64,000 bases of DNA from Epichloe hybrida (taxonomy: Eukaryota; Ascomycota; Sordariomycetes; Hypocreales; Clavicipitaceae): the NCBI GenBank assembly GCA_019022495.1, contig JAFEKR010000001.1, forward strand, positions 2,914,001 to 2,978,000. Reading direction: 5' to 3'. The position numbers and the translations under genes were made by a program. The notes under the pieces are model-generated. The model saw nothing but the letters and a program-made list of their open reading frames with translations. It did not search any database and was not told the origin of the DNA. Of the stretch, positions 47,861 through 59,125 are shown piece after piece. Position 1 is the stretch's first letter; each line of letters begins with the position of its first letter.

Positions 47861-49192
47861 TCAATCTACCAACCGTCTATTGGCCCCGGACCCCAGGGGC
47901 GTCGCGGCGTCGTCCCTGTCCTTCTGCTTCCGTCTCCACTGCCACTCGAGCATGACCCATATGAAGTGCTGCAGGTCAAAGTCGGGCCAGAGGCAGTCGA
48001 TGAAGAAGATTTGCGTGTCCTGATGACACTGCCAGAGCATGAAGTCGCTGAGTCGCTCCACACCGCTTGTGCGGATGAACAGCTCCAGGGGCGGGTCCGA
48101 AGCCGTGTACATGTGGTCGTTGAGCATGGCCGTCGTGATGCTCTCTGGGCTGGGCAGGCTGGATGAGCCGGACGAGGTGCCGCGGAGACGGCGCTCCGGC
48201 GAGTCGGGGGGGAGTGTGGTCGAGGAAGAGACGTCGCCGGCGTCGTCGTCTTCATCATCATCATCGTCATCCCCGGCGGACGGGGCGGGCGTGTCCTCGA
48301 TGGCTTCGTCTGGGATCGTAGGAAGCGGCTCCTTGCCGTCGAGCTGCGTGGACATGATTTTTTGGCGTATGCGCGAGGGCGAGAACGGGGCATTCCTGGG
48401 GGGAGGCGGGTCGAGGAAGTCCTTGACTGTGTTGCGGATGGCCGTCGTGATTTCGGCGCGGGATGTATAGGGGAAGCATATGTTGAGGACGGTCCTGTTT
48501 GAACGTTCAAGGTCAGCTTTTCTTGTGTTTGAGAGGGGGAAAAAAAATAAAAATGGATGCGGCGGGAAGTCGAGTTCTCGTCGACAGAAAGAGCCGGGTG
48601 CCATACTTGTTGTTGTGCTTGGTTCGAGCGACAGCCTTGTCTACCACCTTCAGGACATCTTCGCGGATCATTTCCGTCTGGCCCAGAACACGCACGCAGG
48701 CTCCGTATCGGTCCAAGATGTCGCCGTAGGTGGTCAGCTGCTCGAGCTTGACCTTGGCCAGCTGCATGAGCCCTTCGACCTCGTGTTTGGGCCGGTTGTA
48801 GTTCTCGACGCTGAATGCGTAGACGGTAATGACCTTGACGCCGCATTTGTAGCAGATTTCCATGATCTAATGCAATGGAACATCAGTATGAAAAAAAAAA
48901 GCCGACAAGACGCTCCCGGATTCCCAAGGTAGTAAGTAGCCTATTGCGAGAAACAAATATTTTGACGACGCACCCTGGCGAGAGCTTCAAACCCACGATG
49001 ATGTCCCTCTACAGTCTCCATGCGATGACTCTTGGCATATCGCCTGTTGCCGTCCATTTCAAAAGCCACATGCTGAGGCACGGGGCCCTGGCGCAAGGCT
49101 CCGATGAGAAGCTCGCGAAGGCGATTGAGCGCCCATTCTCCCGGCGGGGACTCGAGCACCAGGCGGCGCAGCAGGGACACAATGTCCGACAT
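47861..49192 (-). CDS. RER2: cis-Prenyltransferase, dehydrodolichyl diphosphate synthase (Rer2/Srt1-like)
   Basis: Exons 48974..49192, 48607..48866 and 47861..48494 encode 370 aa from the Met of MSDIVSLLRRLVLESPPGEW; an upstream in-frame Met at 49321 would add 43 residues. Joins: FEALAR to IMEICYKCGVKV (phase 0) and KHNN-K to TVLNICFPYTSR (phase 2). Motifs: VAFEMDGNRRYAKSHRM with the catalytic Asp, VEGHHRGFEALARI, VYAFSVENYNRP, NICFPYTSRAEIT, and the C-terminal LFIRTSGVERLSDFMLWQ with the diphosphate-binding Arg residues. It elongates farnesyl diphosphate to the C80-100 precursor of dolichol at the ER. An acidic insert (about 10 Asp/Glu) plus a Ser-rich stretch separates the last two motifs and is specific to filamentous fungi or to this lineage. 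Confidence 0.92.
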
Positions 49193-49579
49193 GACGGGGG
49201 TGTTTGTGGGCGTCGTGATGTTTTCACTGTCGCGTGTAATGCTCAGGATGCTCAGTATCGAGGGCTGTGACTGCCATTGACGACGAAGAGGAAGACAAGG
49301 AACTGGACGAGACGCAAACATGACGGGCTGTGGGGATACGACGGCGAGGATGGATTGGGGAACCCTGGGCGGCTGTGGGGCTGAATCGTTACCAAAAAAA
49401 AAAAGAAGATTGATGGGAATGAAATGGGCACGCAAGCTTGGAGGGGCCGTCACTATCATCGGGCCATGGAATGGTCAAAGCTCTGGCCGACGAGAAACAG
49501 TTCTTTGGTCTAGAATTGATACAGGTATTCAATATCTCCTTGGCTAGATATGACCGTCCTATCGTATTTACCCGCATCA
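49193..49579. other. Intergenic region, Rer2 promoter
   Basis: About 390 bases upstream of Rer2 and downstream of the decayed regulator. The frame of Rer2 stays open into it, so part may be coding or leader. Confidence 0.4.
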
Positions 49580-50730
49580 TCACAGCATGGCTAGTGTCTC
49601 CCTTCGCCATCTGAGATTCTTCCAACTCTGGTCTGATTGATGCATGCGGCCAATTGGATGCCAATTTGCCCCCCACCGCGTCAAGGCGTGCTCAAGGACG
49701 CGATTGTAAACGTCTACAATCAAGTTCCCGCCCGAAAGCCAAAAGTCGGGGGAAATCCGAGACGAATGGTCGCATGGCGTGACGACCATGACGGCTTGTC
49801 CCAGCATCGGCTCAAGACATCTTTGTCGGATACCATTTCATCGTCTATTTCGAGGCCGTGGGCAACGCTGGACTGCTTCTCTCGACATCGAATAATTCCA
49901 CTCCACACCACAGCGTCGTACAAGTCAAACATGTTACATCGACCAAAACCACAGTCTCCCTGTGTCAAACTTCAGGCGGAAGCAAGGTGACATACAAGCC
50001 TTCTCCTCTGTTCCCGCTCAATGTTTCCAATGTCAGGGGGCCAGTCGCCTTCGTCATGTAGTGAGTCAGTGGCCACCAACGTGTAATATATTCCCATATG
50101 GTAGTTCATGTCGCTAGGCTTGCCGTTTTGGATAGACGCAATGGCAAGAAAAGCGTGAGCCCGCATGGTATCCAGAGCCGTGTTGATATCTTGGTCTATC
50201 AATTGAAATTTTGCAGCCGCATCAAAAGTATCGGGGGAAATAGTTCGGAAATAAGAAAGATCCCATCGAGGGTTGTTGACAGCGCCGTCGCGAACCCGGC
50301 TGCTCACCAACGAGCACAATGCCAGGGTGGCGGCGAACAACGTCCTGTCATTTTGATATTCTGCTCATCCTACATGTATGGTCGTAGTGAGGGGTGGCTG
50401 ATGAAACAAGCGGAAGATGGGGTAGATGGTCTCAAAATAGAGATGTACCAAGTCGACGACAACGGCTTGGCTGGCAACATATGAGGCCTTCCAGACATTG
50501 CTCGGCCCTGGCTCCTGGACGGGGGGCCAGTCAAGTACTTAAGACGAGGGAGACTAGGGATTTGGCGAGTCGGAGTGCGTGTTCGAGCTTGAAGGAAAGG
50601 CAGAACATGTTGTGGCATCAGCCTTGCTTCCTGGTTGGTGCACGTAGTGGAACATCTCGGCGGCGAGGTTTTCGATTATACGTGCAAGCTTGGTTTTAGT
50701 CGTGACAGCTCTTGCAGCTTCTGCCATCAC
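49580..50730 (-). pseudogene. Decayed Zn2Cys6-type transcription factor (Fungal_trans domain)
   Basis: On the minus strand the sequence reads as the middle homology domain of a fungal zinc-cluster regulator. One frame gives LVHLYFETIYPIFRLFHQP, then LFAATLALCSLVSSRVRDGA, then DTMRAHAFLAIASIQNGK and MNYHMGIYYTLVATDSLHDE, ending near EREQRRRL. That frame is broken by in-frame stops at 50554-50556, 50539-50541 and 50365-50367. Beyond a possible short intron the frame shifts at about 49934 (one extra base), and AVVWSGIIRCREKQ and EIDDEMVSDKD follow, then a further frame with DVYNRVLEHALTRW. The Cys6 zinc cluster is not visible upstream. Three stops and at least one frameshift in about 1.1 kb indicate a relic rather than a single sequencing error. 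The octamer TACATGTA (50371-50378) lies within it. Confidence 0.7.
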
Positions 50731-51739
50731 CGTCGCTCGAAGTAGCAGTAGTGATGAGATGCTAATGATGCTGGTCTTGTGACTCTTTCATCGTCACCCG
50801 AAGCTCCCTCGTCTCTCGAGATAGGAAAAGAATTTGCTGGCCCCGTCACCGATGCCCCAGCCAAATGCCAGTCTACATTAAGACGTTGGGCCTTCTGCTA
50901 GTTGACAGCGGGCCGTGTGCTCCGTAACGACAAGGCGGCTGTAGCGCACCATGTCGGCTTCCCGAAACGGGAACCAGCCAGATCATGTTGGGCAACCCGA
51001 AGGGTGGGCTCCGTGTGGTTTGCATTTGGTTGACGTCACTGCACACGCAGTCAATAATTGGCAACAACGACCAGGTTCTTACATGTGCTACTGAAATTCT
51101 GCAGGGGAGCGTCTAGCACACGCTAATTAAGATACATGGCCATCGTCAAAGAAATAGCATAGTAGCAGGGCCTCCCCCCCAAGAAAAAGAGGAGGTACCT
51201 CCTTTGTAGATTTTTGTCTCCCTCCATATATAAAGATACACCTGTGCGTTTCAGCAGGCTCTGACTGACAAAGGTTGATATGTATGTATGTACACAAGTA
51301 CGGACTACTGGGCTTCATGACGACCGTGTCCAGCGCCCGTCGACGTGAATGGTCCGATAAGAGCCCCGCCAACTTGGGACGTGCATCACGTGCCCCACGT
51401 TGAACCGTCCTCGAGCAGATTCAGCGCGGGAAAGCGATGATGATAAGAGTGATGGAGCTATGTATGTAGAGCTACCAGCATTAAGCGCCAAACTGGTGGC
51501 GGCGGCGGCGGAATCTTTCCCGAAGCACCCAACCGCCTCTCGTTCTCTCGCAACGAAGCCTTTCTTCCCAAAATTTGACCCATTTTCTGTCGTCGTCTTC
51601 GAGGACATCATCTGCCGGGCTTGTGTTCTGGCCTCGTTCTGCCAAGCCTTCAGCACTGTGACGTCTCTTTACCCCCGCCCCGCTGTTCAATTGAGCTGTT
51701 TGCACCGCCCAGTGCCTGCCCTGGGACTGATCACCCAGC
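50731..51739. promoter_or_regulatory. Upstream region of the GH63-like gene
   Basis: About 1 kb without a recognisable gene. It contains a perfect CRE palindrome TGACGTCA at 51031-51038, a TATATAAAGA-like element near 51226-51237 and a (TATG)n run near 51280. The last 150 bases are probably the leader. Confidence 0.4.
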
Positions 51740-54700
51740 ATGGTCGTCTTTGACGGTCACGAGTACCTCACCGAGGAGGAGAGGCGCCTCAAGGAGGATC
51801 GCGAGAGAACAAAATATTGGAAGAAATGGGGTCCCTACGTCGCTGAGCGTCAATGGGCTACGGGTGGGTTTGCATGGTTCCATCGATGGCCTTTCTTGAC
51901 ACAAATTACTGACATGCTCCCAGTACGAGAGGATTATAGCGCTGACGGAGACGCTTGGAGTCGTACGTACCTCCTGACGCTTCACGTAATTTCAACGCGG
52001 GAAATCTGACTTGTGCACAGATTTCCCTCACGATCACGCCCGATCCAGAGCTTTCAGGTGGGGTGAGGACGGTATTGCTGGTGTTTCCGACACGCATGGC
52101 TTCCAGAACATCGCCTTTAGCTTTTGGAACGAAGAGGAGTATGTACTTGCCGACGCCACCATTTTAAAGAGCTTCTATCTGACTTCCTACGCAGCCCTTT
52201 TCTCAAAGAACGTCTTTTTGGCCTGTCCAATCCTCAAGGCAACCACGGTGAAGGTGTCAAAGAAGCACACTTCCACGTCGATAACACTCCTGTAAGCTTT
52301 CCAGCGTGGTGAACTTGTGTGTGTGTGTGGAGGCTATAACTAACAACGAAATAGACTGTAAGAATTTTACGGGTCCAATCCATAAACGCTTATACTAATG
52401 GGTGCAGCACTCGTACATGAAGTTTCTCTACAAATACCCTCAAAAGAAGTTCCCATACCAAGATTTGCTTGAAGAAAATGCTCGAAGGCGTAAAGAGGAC
52501 AAGGAGTATCAAATTGTTGACACTGGGATATTCAACGAGAATAGATATTGGGATATATTTATCGAAACCGCCAAAGAATCGAACGATCCGGACGAGCTTT
52601 TATTTCGAGTCACGGCATGGAATCGAGGTCCTGACCCAGCTCCCCTCCACATCATACCCCATGTATGGTTTCGCAACACCTGGAGCTGGGGTCGTGAAGC
52701 CGAAGACCTGAAGCCTTCTTTTGCGGCCGAGTCTGAGCTCTCAGTGAAATCGAAGCATCATAGTCTTGGTCATCGTTATGTGCATTACTCACCGTCTCCG
52801 GGAGTTGGCTCGAGCGGTCAGGATGTTATGCCGCAACACATGTTCACGGAGAACGATACCAATTTCAGATCACTATACGGCCAGGAGAACAAGCAACCGT
52901 ATGTCAAAGATGCATTTCACAGATACATTGTCGATGGACAAAAATCAGCCATCAATCCAGCAATGACGGGGACAAAGTCGGCTGCTTGGTTCAATTTCAA
53001 CGAAGATGGTGGCGTGAACCCTGGCGAATGTGCAGGTAAGCTTGAGTCGCTTGCCCTTTTAGCTTACGCGAGTCTGACGTTTGTAGTTGTTCGATTTCGT
53101 TTCAGCAAAAGGAACATGACGTATCTTGACGAAGAAGTCTTTGACGATATCGTGGAGAAACGACGGGAAGAAGCGGACGAATTCTATTATCGACTGAGCC
53201 CTCTGCCCATGACGGACGATCTGCGCAACATTCAGAGGCAAGCATTCTCCGGAATGATGTGGACAAAACAGCACTATCATTTTATCTGGGATCAATGGGC
53301 CAATGGTGACCCAGCCACGCCACCACCGCCTCCCGGTCGACTGGGTGTACGCAATTCGCAATGGAAGCATATGCACTGTGACGACATTCTGTCGATGCCA
53401 GATTCTTGGGAATATCCCTTCTTCGCTGCTTGGGACAGTGCTTTTCACTGCATTCCCTTGGCCATGATTGATCCCGACTTCGCCAAGAAGCAGCTTGATT
53501 TATTCACGAGAGAGTGGTACTGTCATCCCAACGGGCAGCTTCCAGCGTATGAAAGTCCCCCTGAACACATGGAGAGTGAAGCTGGAAATGCTAATGTTTT
53601 TATCCCTCTCCAGATACGAATGGAATTTTGGAGATGTCAACCCTCCTGTCCACGCGTGGGCGACATTTCGGACCTTCAAGATCGAGAGGAAAATGTATGG
53701 GCGCCAGGACATTGACTTTCTGGAACGAGTTTTCCAAAAGCTGCTGCTCAATTTCACCTGGTGGGTGAATCGAAAAGACGCCGATGGAAAGAACATCTTC
53801 GAGGGAGGCTTCCTCGGACTTGACAACATTGGTTTGTTCAATCGATCAGAGCCGCTGCCCACGGGTGGAGTTTTAGAGCAAGCAGACAGCACTGGGTGGA
53901 TGGCGTTCTACTGCTTGTCGATGCTCAACATTGCACTCGAGCTTGCAAAGCATCGCCGTATTTATGAAGACATCGCCTCCAAGTTCTTTGAACACTTCAT
54001 CTTCATCAGCGACGCCATGACTTTCAGAACGGGTCACAAGGACGAAAAGTCCCTGTGGAACGAGCAAGACGGCTTCTACTACGATGCCATCTCCTGGGGT
54101 GGTCCTTGGATCCAACAGTTGCCTGTAAGATCCTTGGTAGGACTCATCCCCCTATACGCTACTACAACCCTGGAGCCCGAGCTGCTCAACAAACTTCCAT
54201 CGTTTCGAAAACGGGTCGAGTGGTTTGTCCACAACAGAGAGGATTTGGCAGAGAGAAATATGGCAAGCATCCGGAGGAGAGGCAAAGGCAACCGCTTGCT
54301 ACTGTCAATCGTCAGTAAAGACCGGCTCGAGAAGATTCTGAAACGCATGTTGGACGAGGACGAGTTCTTCAGTGACCATGGCATCCGGTCTCTATCAAAA
54401 TATCATAAAGACCACCCGTTTTCCATGGAGGTTAATGGCCAGGAGTTCAAGGTTGGGTACGTTCCCGGCGACTCAGACAGTGGATTGTTTGGAGGCAACA
54501 GCAACTGGAGAGGCCCCATCTGGCTCTGCGTCAACTTCTTGCTCGTCGAATCTCTTCAGCGGTACTACCTATTCTACGGCCCAGAGTTCCAGGTCGAGTG
54601 TCCAACCGGCAGTGGTGACTACATGCATCTCGGCAAGGTTGCGGAGGAGATCCAACACCGGCTCCAACATCTATTTGCACGAACCGACGACGGTAGACGT

Positions 54701-55309
54701 AGCATCAATGCAAAGGATGACCTTCTCGACTTTGATGAGCACTGGAAAGACTATCTATGGTTCCACGAGTTCTTTGACGGTGACAATGGTCGTGGCCTAG
54801 GTGCTACGCATCAGTGCGGCTGGACCGGTCTTATTGCACGAATGATTCACGACACCGGGTAAGTCCATCAATGAAGCTCAAAACCTCTAACGATCGTAGA
54901 AGCAATTGCTTGACTAACAACTTACCTTTTAACCCACAGTGTCACCTGCCGTCTCCCGCAAACACCACGAACACCATCTGTAGGCATGGCGCACTACTTT
55001 GACGACATCTTCCAGCGAACTCTGGACACTGGAAATCCAAGATCACCTGAGGGACGCAGGCATTTGCGTCGCTCATCCACTGCCCGATCCATCGGCGCCC
55101 GAAGCGACTTTGACGCCTCTCTGAACGGTGCGGATGATGATGACGCTCGTTCCACCGACTCTGTGTTTCAAGATGACCCGGAGAAGAGCAAGGAAAAGAT
55201 AGAGGCAGACTTGCATATGCATCAGTACGTGTCCGATCAGTTGAATCGGTACAAAGACGGGACTCTGAACGGGCAAAATCATGAAGACGAATTTGAAACC
55301 AAGGCTTGA
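51740..55309 (+). CDS. GH63-family glucosidase-like protein, nine exons including a 3-nt microexon
   Basis: Exons 51740..51863, 51924..51962, 52021..52138, 52195..52291, 52355..52357, 52408..53035, 53087..53546, 53614..54858 and 54940..55309 encode 1027 aa; all phases agree. No signal peptide is visible ([16 protein letters not shown]), so a cytosolic location is likely. Motifs: [42 protein letters not shown]-type VRSQ-free middle, [18 protein letters not shown] with the likely catalytic acid Asp, [34 protein letters not shown], and [19 protein letters not shown] with the likely catalytic Glu, by analogy with bacterial and ER members of family GH63. The C-terminal 110 residues are Ser/Asp-rich and fungal-specific. 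The substrate is unknown; this is the paralogous group resembling bacterial GH63 proteins, not the ER glucosidase I. Intron 53036..53086 is stop-free and in frame. Confidence 0.88.
52292..52407 (+). other. Two short introns flanking a 3-nt microexon (ACT, Thr)
   Basis: Intron A is 52292-52354 (63 nt; GTAAGC donor, ATAACTAAC branch, AATAG acceptor). The microexon ACT is 52355-52357. Intron B is 52358-52407 (50 nt; GTAAGA donor, ATACTAATG branch, TGCAG acceptor). The spliced product reads [16 protein letters not shown]. The Thr before HSYMK is conserved in my memory of bacterial GH63-like proteins (STPTHSYMKYLYKYP). The alternative is one 116-nt intron that would simply drop this Thr. Confidence 0.65.
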
Positions 55310-55963
55310 AATCGAAAGAGATGGGCGCCAATTGGCGAGATGGGCGGACCCCCATGGATCGGTAATACAACGCCAGTCCGTAAAATAGACTTTGATGGAT
55401 AATGACTATCCTTCAACCTTGGCCTGTTGTGAAGATGCTCGTACATGTGTCTTGTACGCTCAAGTACAAAGCTGTCCGTTGAAACTTGTCAGCCATGGAT
55501 GGGCCAACGTGTTCGCGAAATGTAGCGCAAGCACGTTTGCCAGTACGACTTGACAATGGCAGAAATCAGTTCATCGGTCGAGCACGCGGCACTAATCACA
55601 CCAATTTGAGTTTCAAGAAGTCTTCTATTACACTACTACAAGTCCTCTCATGATGCTCACAAGGCCGCCGGACTGAACCCACCAGAAGCATTCCACTTTC
55701 TACGTTCCCGTTCTCTCCGATCCCTCTATACACGCATCCCCAGGCATGGTCTTTCCCACCTCGGTAGTACAGAAAATCATACCAGAAGTAATTGCATCAG
55801 AAAAAGGAATTCGGGATCAAGGGAATCCTCCCCAAGACGTGACGGTTTCCATTGTTTTCTCGAGTACAAAGGAAAATGCGATAAAATATAATAAATGGCT
55901 AGTAGTCGCGTAGTGTAAACATTGTATTGCCCCCCCCTCCCCCTCCCCCTCCCTTTTTTTTTC
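55310..55963. other. Convergent intergenic region, GH63-like / OSCP
   Basis: About 650 bases holding two 3' ends, with a CCCTCC run at 55930-55952. No gene recognised. Confidence 0.5.
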
Positions 55964-56946
55964 TCACAAAGCATCACTGAGGAGCTTGTTCATCTTGGCG
56001 ATGCGCGAAGAGACGCTAAGATCGATAGTGCGGTCGCCGACCTCGACGACGAGTCCGCCGATGATGTCGGGGTTGATTTCGTTGGTGACCTTGAGCTTCT
56101 TGCCCTGGCCTACGTACTGGGACTTGGAGATGGCGGCTTCGAGACGAGAAAGGGTCTTGTTGTCGAGGCTCTGATTGGATTGGTTCTGATTAGCCGTTTT
56201 CTGGGAACACTCCCCTTTGTTTTTGGAATTCGGAAATCCCCCCCCCCCCCTTGTTCCCGGTGGATATGGGATAATGCGTGGTCGGAAGGATGGGAACAAG
56301 ACTCACCTGGGCAGAAGTAACCTTGAGCTCGACCTCGCCGCGGGAGGCGCTCATGATGTCGCCAAACTTGACGCAAACATCCTTTAGCAATCCGAGGCGG
56401 TTGTTCTCGGCGAGCGTGTCGAGGAAGTTCTTGACCGTCTCGGCACCGGCACCGGCACCGGCACCGGCCTGCTTGGCCAGCTCAGCGACGACAGCGGACT
56501 TGTCCTTGGCCGTCAAGCTTGGGGCGTGGAGGATCTGATCCAGCTTTGGGTCCTTCTCGACGAGAGCGTTGAGCGTGCTGATGGCCTTGGCGGTGGGTTC
56601 GAGGGTGGACGACTTGGCGGCGGCAGTGTACTGGAAATTGACCCGTCATGTTAGCCCCCATTCATGGCGGAATCTCATCAATTGCGTCCTGTCATGTCGT
56701 CTTTTTCTTCTTCTTCTTTTTTTTTTCTCTCTTTCGGCCTCGCGCATGTGCAAAAGGGGCAGGCAGGACGGGGCATACCAGAGCAGAGGCGTAGGTGCCA
56801 TCGAGACCGAACACAGCAATGGGGGGCTGGCTCTCGGCAGAAGCGGCGGCGGCAGCGGCAAAGGATCGCACAGGCGTGGTGCGCAGAGTCACGGCGCGCT
56901 GGGGAGCAGCGGCACGGACGGTACGGAAGACTTGTCGAGAGAACAT
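55964..56946 (-). CDS. ATP5: ATP synthase OSCP subunit (mitochondrial, delta-like)
   Basis: Exons 56779..56946, 56307..56630 and 55964..56170 encode 232 aa, the usual OSCP length. Joins: GTYASAL to YTAAAKSSTLEP (phase 0) and VTSAQ to SLDNKTLSRLEAA (phase 0). The N-terminus MFSRQVFRTVRAAAPQR is a classic presequence. IAVFGLDGTYASALYTAA opens the conserved N-terminal helical domain; GDIMSASRGEVELKVTSAQ and INPDIIGGLVVEVGDRTIDL are the signature of the delta/OSCP family. OSCP links the peripheral stalk to the F1 head. An Ala-Gly dipeptide run (about residues 116-124) is encoded by (GGCACC)n and absent from typical orthologues. Intron 2 contains an 11-base poly-C tract. Confidence 0.94.
56445..56470. 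repeat. In-frame GGCACC microsatellite in OSCP
   Basis: About four units on the plus strand, encoding alternating Ala-Gly on the minus strand. Confidence 0.9.
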
Positions 56947-57491
56947 GGTGAAGATGTTGACGGAGGAGGGGAGATGGAGTTCGACGGGCGAGGGTGATAT
57001 CGGCGTTCGTGGAGCTTCGGTTTTCGTGATGAGGTTTCTCTGGTCGGCAATTTCGGAAGTTGCTGCCTCGTTTTGAGGTGAGGCACCAATATTTGCGGTC
57101 TTGCACAACGACCCACTTTTTGGGCCAAAGGCGACAAGGCCTTCCTTTCCAAGCCGGCTATTCCCGTGTGGTCGGTCTTGAGAAAAAAAAAAAAGATACA
57201 TAAACGCAAAAAAAGATCAAGTGCAGCCGACGAGAACTAATGGGCTACTCATACTCGTGCTATCGATTCGTGCTCTTGAAGTCTATGGTTCTACAGGAGG
57301 CATCGATCGCAGTGATAATGTGACCCAAAGAAGCGCAACAGCTCAAACTCAAACATCGTATTTGTCAAGACCGTGTCCCAAATCCATCCATCCATCCATG
57401 CTTGCAAACCAATACCGTGCCGGTGAAATTCCTGAACGCCTCAATGATGATACATGTTACACAGGCCCTCCCTGGCGCTTGCTTGCGGCGC
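56947..57491. other. Intergenic region, OSCP promoter and Mob1 downstream
   Basis: About 545 bases; includes a poly-A run at 57182-57194 upstream of OSCP and a CCATCCAT run near 57385. No gene seen. Confidence 0.45.
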
Positions 57492-58472
57492 TTAATCGCT
57501 CTTCAGCATGCTGTCAACAAGATCACCCAGCGGGCCCCAATAATCTCTTCCACTGGCCAAGCTATGCTCGTCAATGAAAAGCACATACTGCTTGAAACTG
57601 GTGTTCAAGTGCGGCTCCAGACCAAGCTCCCGGATCACGGGGTAGTGATGACAGTAGATGTGGGCGTACACCCGATACATGCGCTTGAAGATCTGCCGAA
57701 CAAGCGCAGGGAACGATTTGGGGAAGGGAACGCCTGCGTGCCATGTGAGCATGCTATTTCACTACGGGTATACTTGCGTGCAACGTACCAATTTTGCTAG
57801 GGAGTACAGATTCGTTGTCAATGTTCGACTGCACCCATGTCATGAGCTGTTCGATATAGGCCGGCGCCGGCATCTTGGTTGGTCGCTTATAGTTCTCGTT
57901 GTCTTGCCAAAGGTACTCGAACCTGAATTCGGTCAGCCATGTTCGTCAACAGACAAGTGCACACACAATGCACGCCATTTCACCAACGTACTCATCTGTG
58001 GCCTTCATTTCGGGGCATGATTGAGGAGAGCAGAACTCGGTGATTGCTCCATACAACAAGTTGATTTGGTTGTAGAAATCGACCACTGACGGCAAAAGGT
58101 TATCACACTGATCATCAAAAGGGAGAGAAGACGGATTCGGGCGAGAAACCCACTGTTTACAGCCAGCCATTCGTTTTCATCCTCGCCCTCTGGCAGCTTC
58201 ACCACCTTTCTCAAACTGCCACCTCCAAGTGTCACCTCGGCATACTGCCGGAGCTGGTAGCTGGTGGCACCGCCTTTGCCCACGCGAGGACGGAACTGGT
58301 TCTTAGTCCGCTGATTACTGCTCGTGGTAAGCACGTCAGCGATCATCATCTCGGTAGCTGGTAATGTGGGAGATTCCGGGTCGTCCTCGTGAACGGAGAT
58401 GATGGTATGGTCCAGTCGCGACATGGTTGTGACGGATTTGGGGCTCAGGTAACGAAAAGCAGCGGAAGCCAT
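57492..58472 (-). CDS. MOB1: Mob1/phocein-family kinase activator (mitotic exit / septation)
   Basis: Exons 58154..58472, 57992..58085, 57789..57922 and 57492..57733 encode 262 aa. Joins: WLAVN to [13 protein letters not shown] (phase 1), MKATDE to [14 protein letters not shown] (phase 2), LPSKIG to [13 protein letters not shown] (phase 1). The Mob core contains the zinc ligands in [11 protein letters not shown] and [10 protein letters not shown], plus [16 protein letters not shown] and [14 protein letters not shown] at the C-terminus. Mob1 binds and activates NDR/LATS kinases (Dbf2/Sid2) for cytokinesis and septation. The N-terminal 65 residues precede [10 protein letters not shown] and are poorly conserved; the start is the Met of MASAAFRYL, with the frame open for 42 codons upstream. 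Confidence 0.93.
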
Positions 58473-59068
58473 TCTGACAATGTTGATGCGGATCAAGATG
58501 GAAGAAAGACTAACACGGTGGTCAAGAACTGAGCCATGGCGACGGTGCCCCTCGGCTTCGTCGTCGTTGTTCAAGAAATGTTTGCGAAGACTTGGCATTC
58601 CAGCGGTTAGCGGGGCAATGGCAAAGACGAAGGACGATCAAGACAAACCGGCTCCTCTTGTATGTCGCAAATGGGCCGAGAAATAGTGAGAGCGCCGTGT
58701 ACGAGTGTCGAATGGCCTGGATCTTTGGATCTCGCGGCGCCTGAATGGACGGTAACTGACAGTATTCGCAGGATAGAGATGATGATGGTTGAGGACGAAA
58801 AAGCGCGGGCTCGGGCGCTGACGCAGTTGTTTACCAGACTTTCCTGATTGGGCGTCGTTGCCAGGGGACAGCCAGCTGTAGACTACCGGCGGACTAATAA
58901 TAGCAGGTTGCACGAATGAATGCTTGGACAGCCCCACCCACCGTCACTAATGCCCCGCAACATACACACATACATGTACAAATTCTCGTGAAGTCGTCAG
59001 CTACATGTAGATAAGTCCTTAAGCACAAGCACATGTTCAAAGAATCGAACGACCATTGCCGTATCGGG
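58473..59068. other. Intergenic region, Mob1 promoter and Dbr1 downstream
   Basis: About 600 bases. Two TACATGTA octamers (58971-58978 and 59002-59009) lie close together just beyond the Dbr1 stop codon. Confidence 0.5.
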
Positions 59069-59125
59069 TCAACTCCCTCTCCCTCTCCCTCTGCCTCTGC
59101 CTCTGCCTCTGCCTCTGCCTATCCC
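59069..59125. repeat. CTCCCT / CTCTGC hexanucleotide microsatellite in the Dbr1 C-terminus
   Basis: Plus-strand hexamers, first CTCCCT-type then CTCTGC-type, encoding the Arg-Gly repeats of Dbr1 on the minus strand. Confidence 0.85.
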
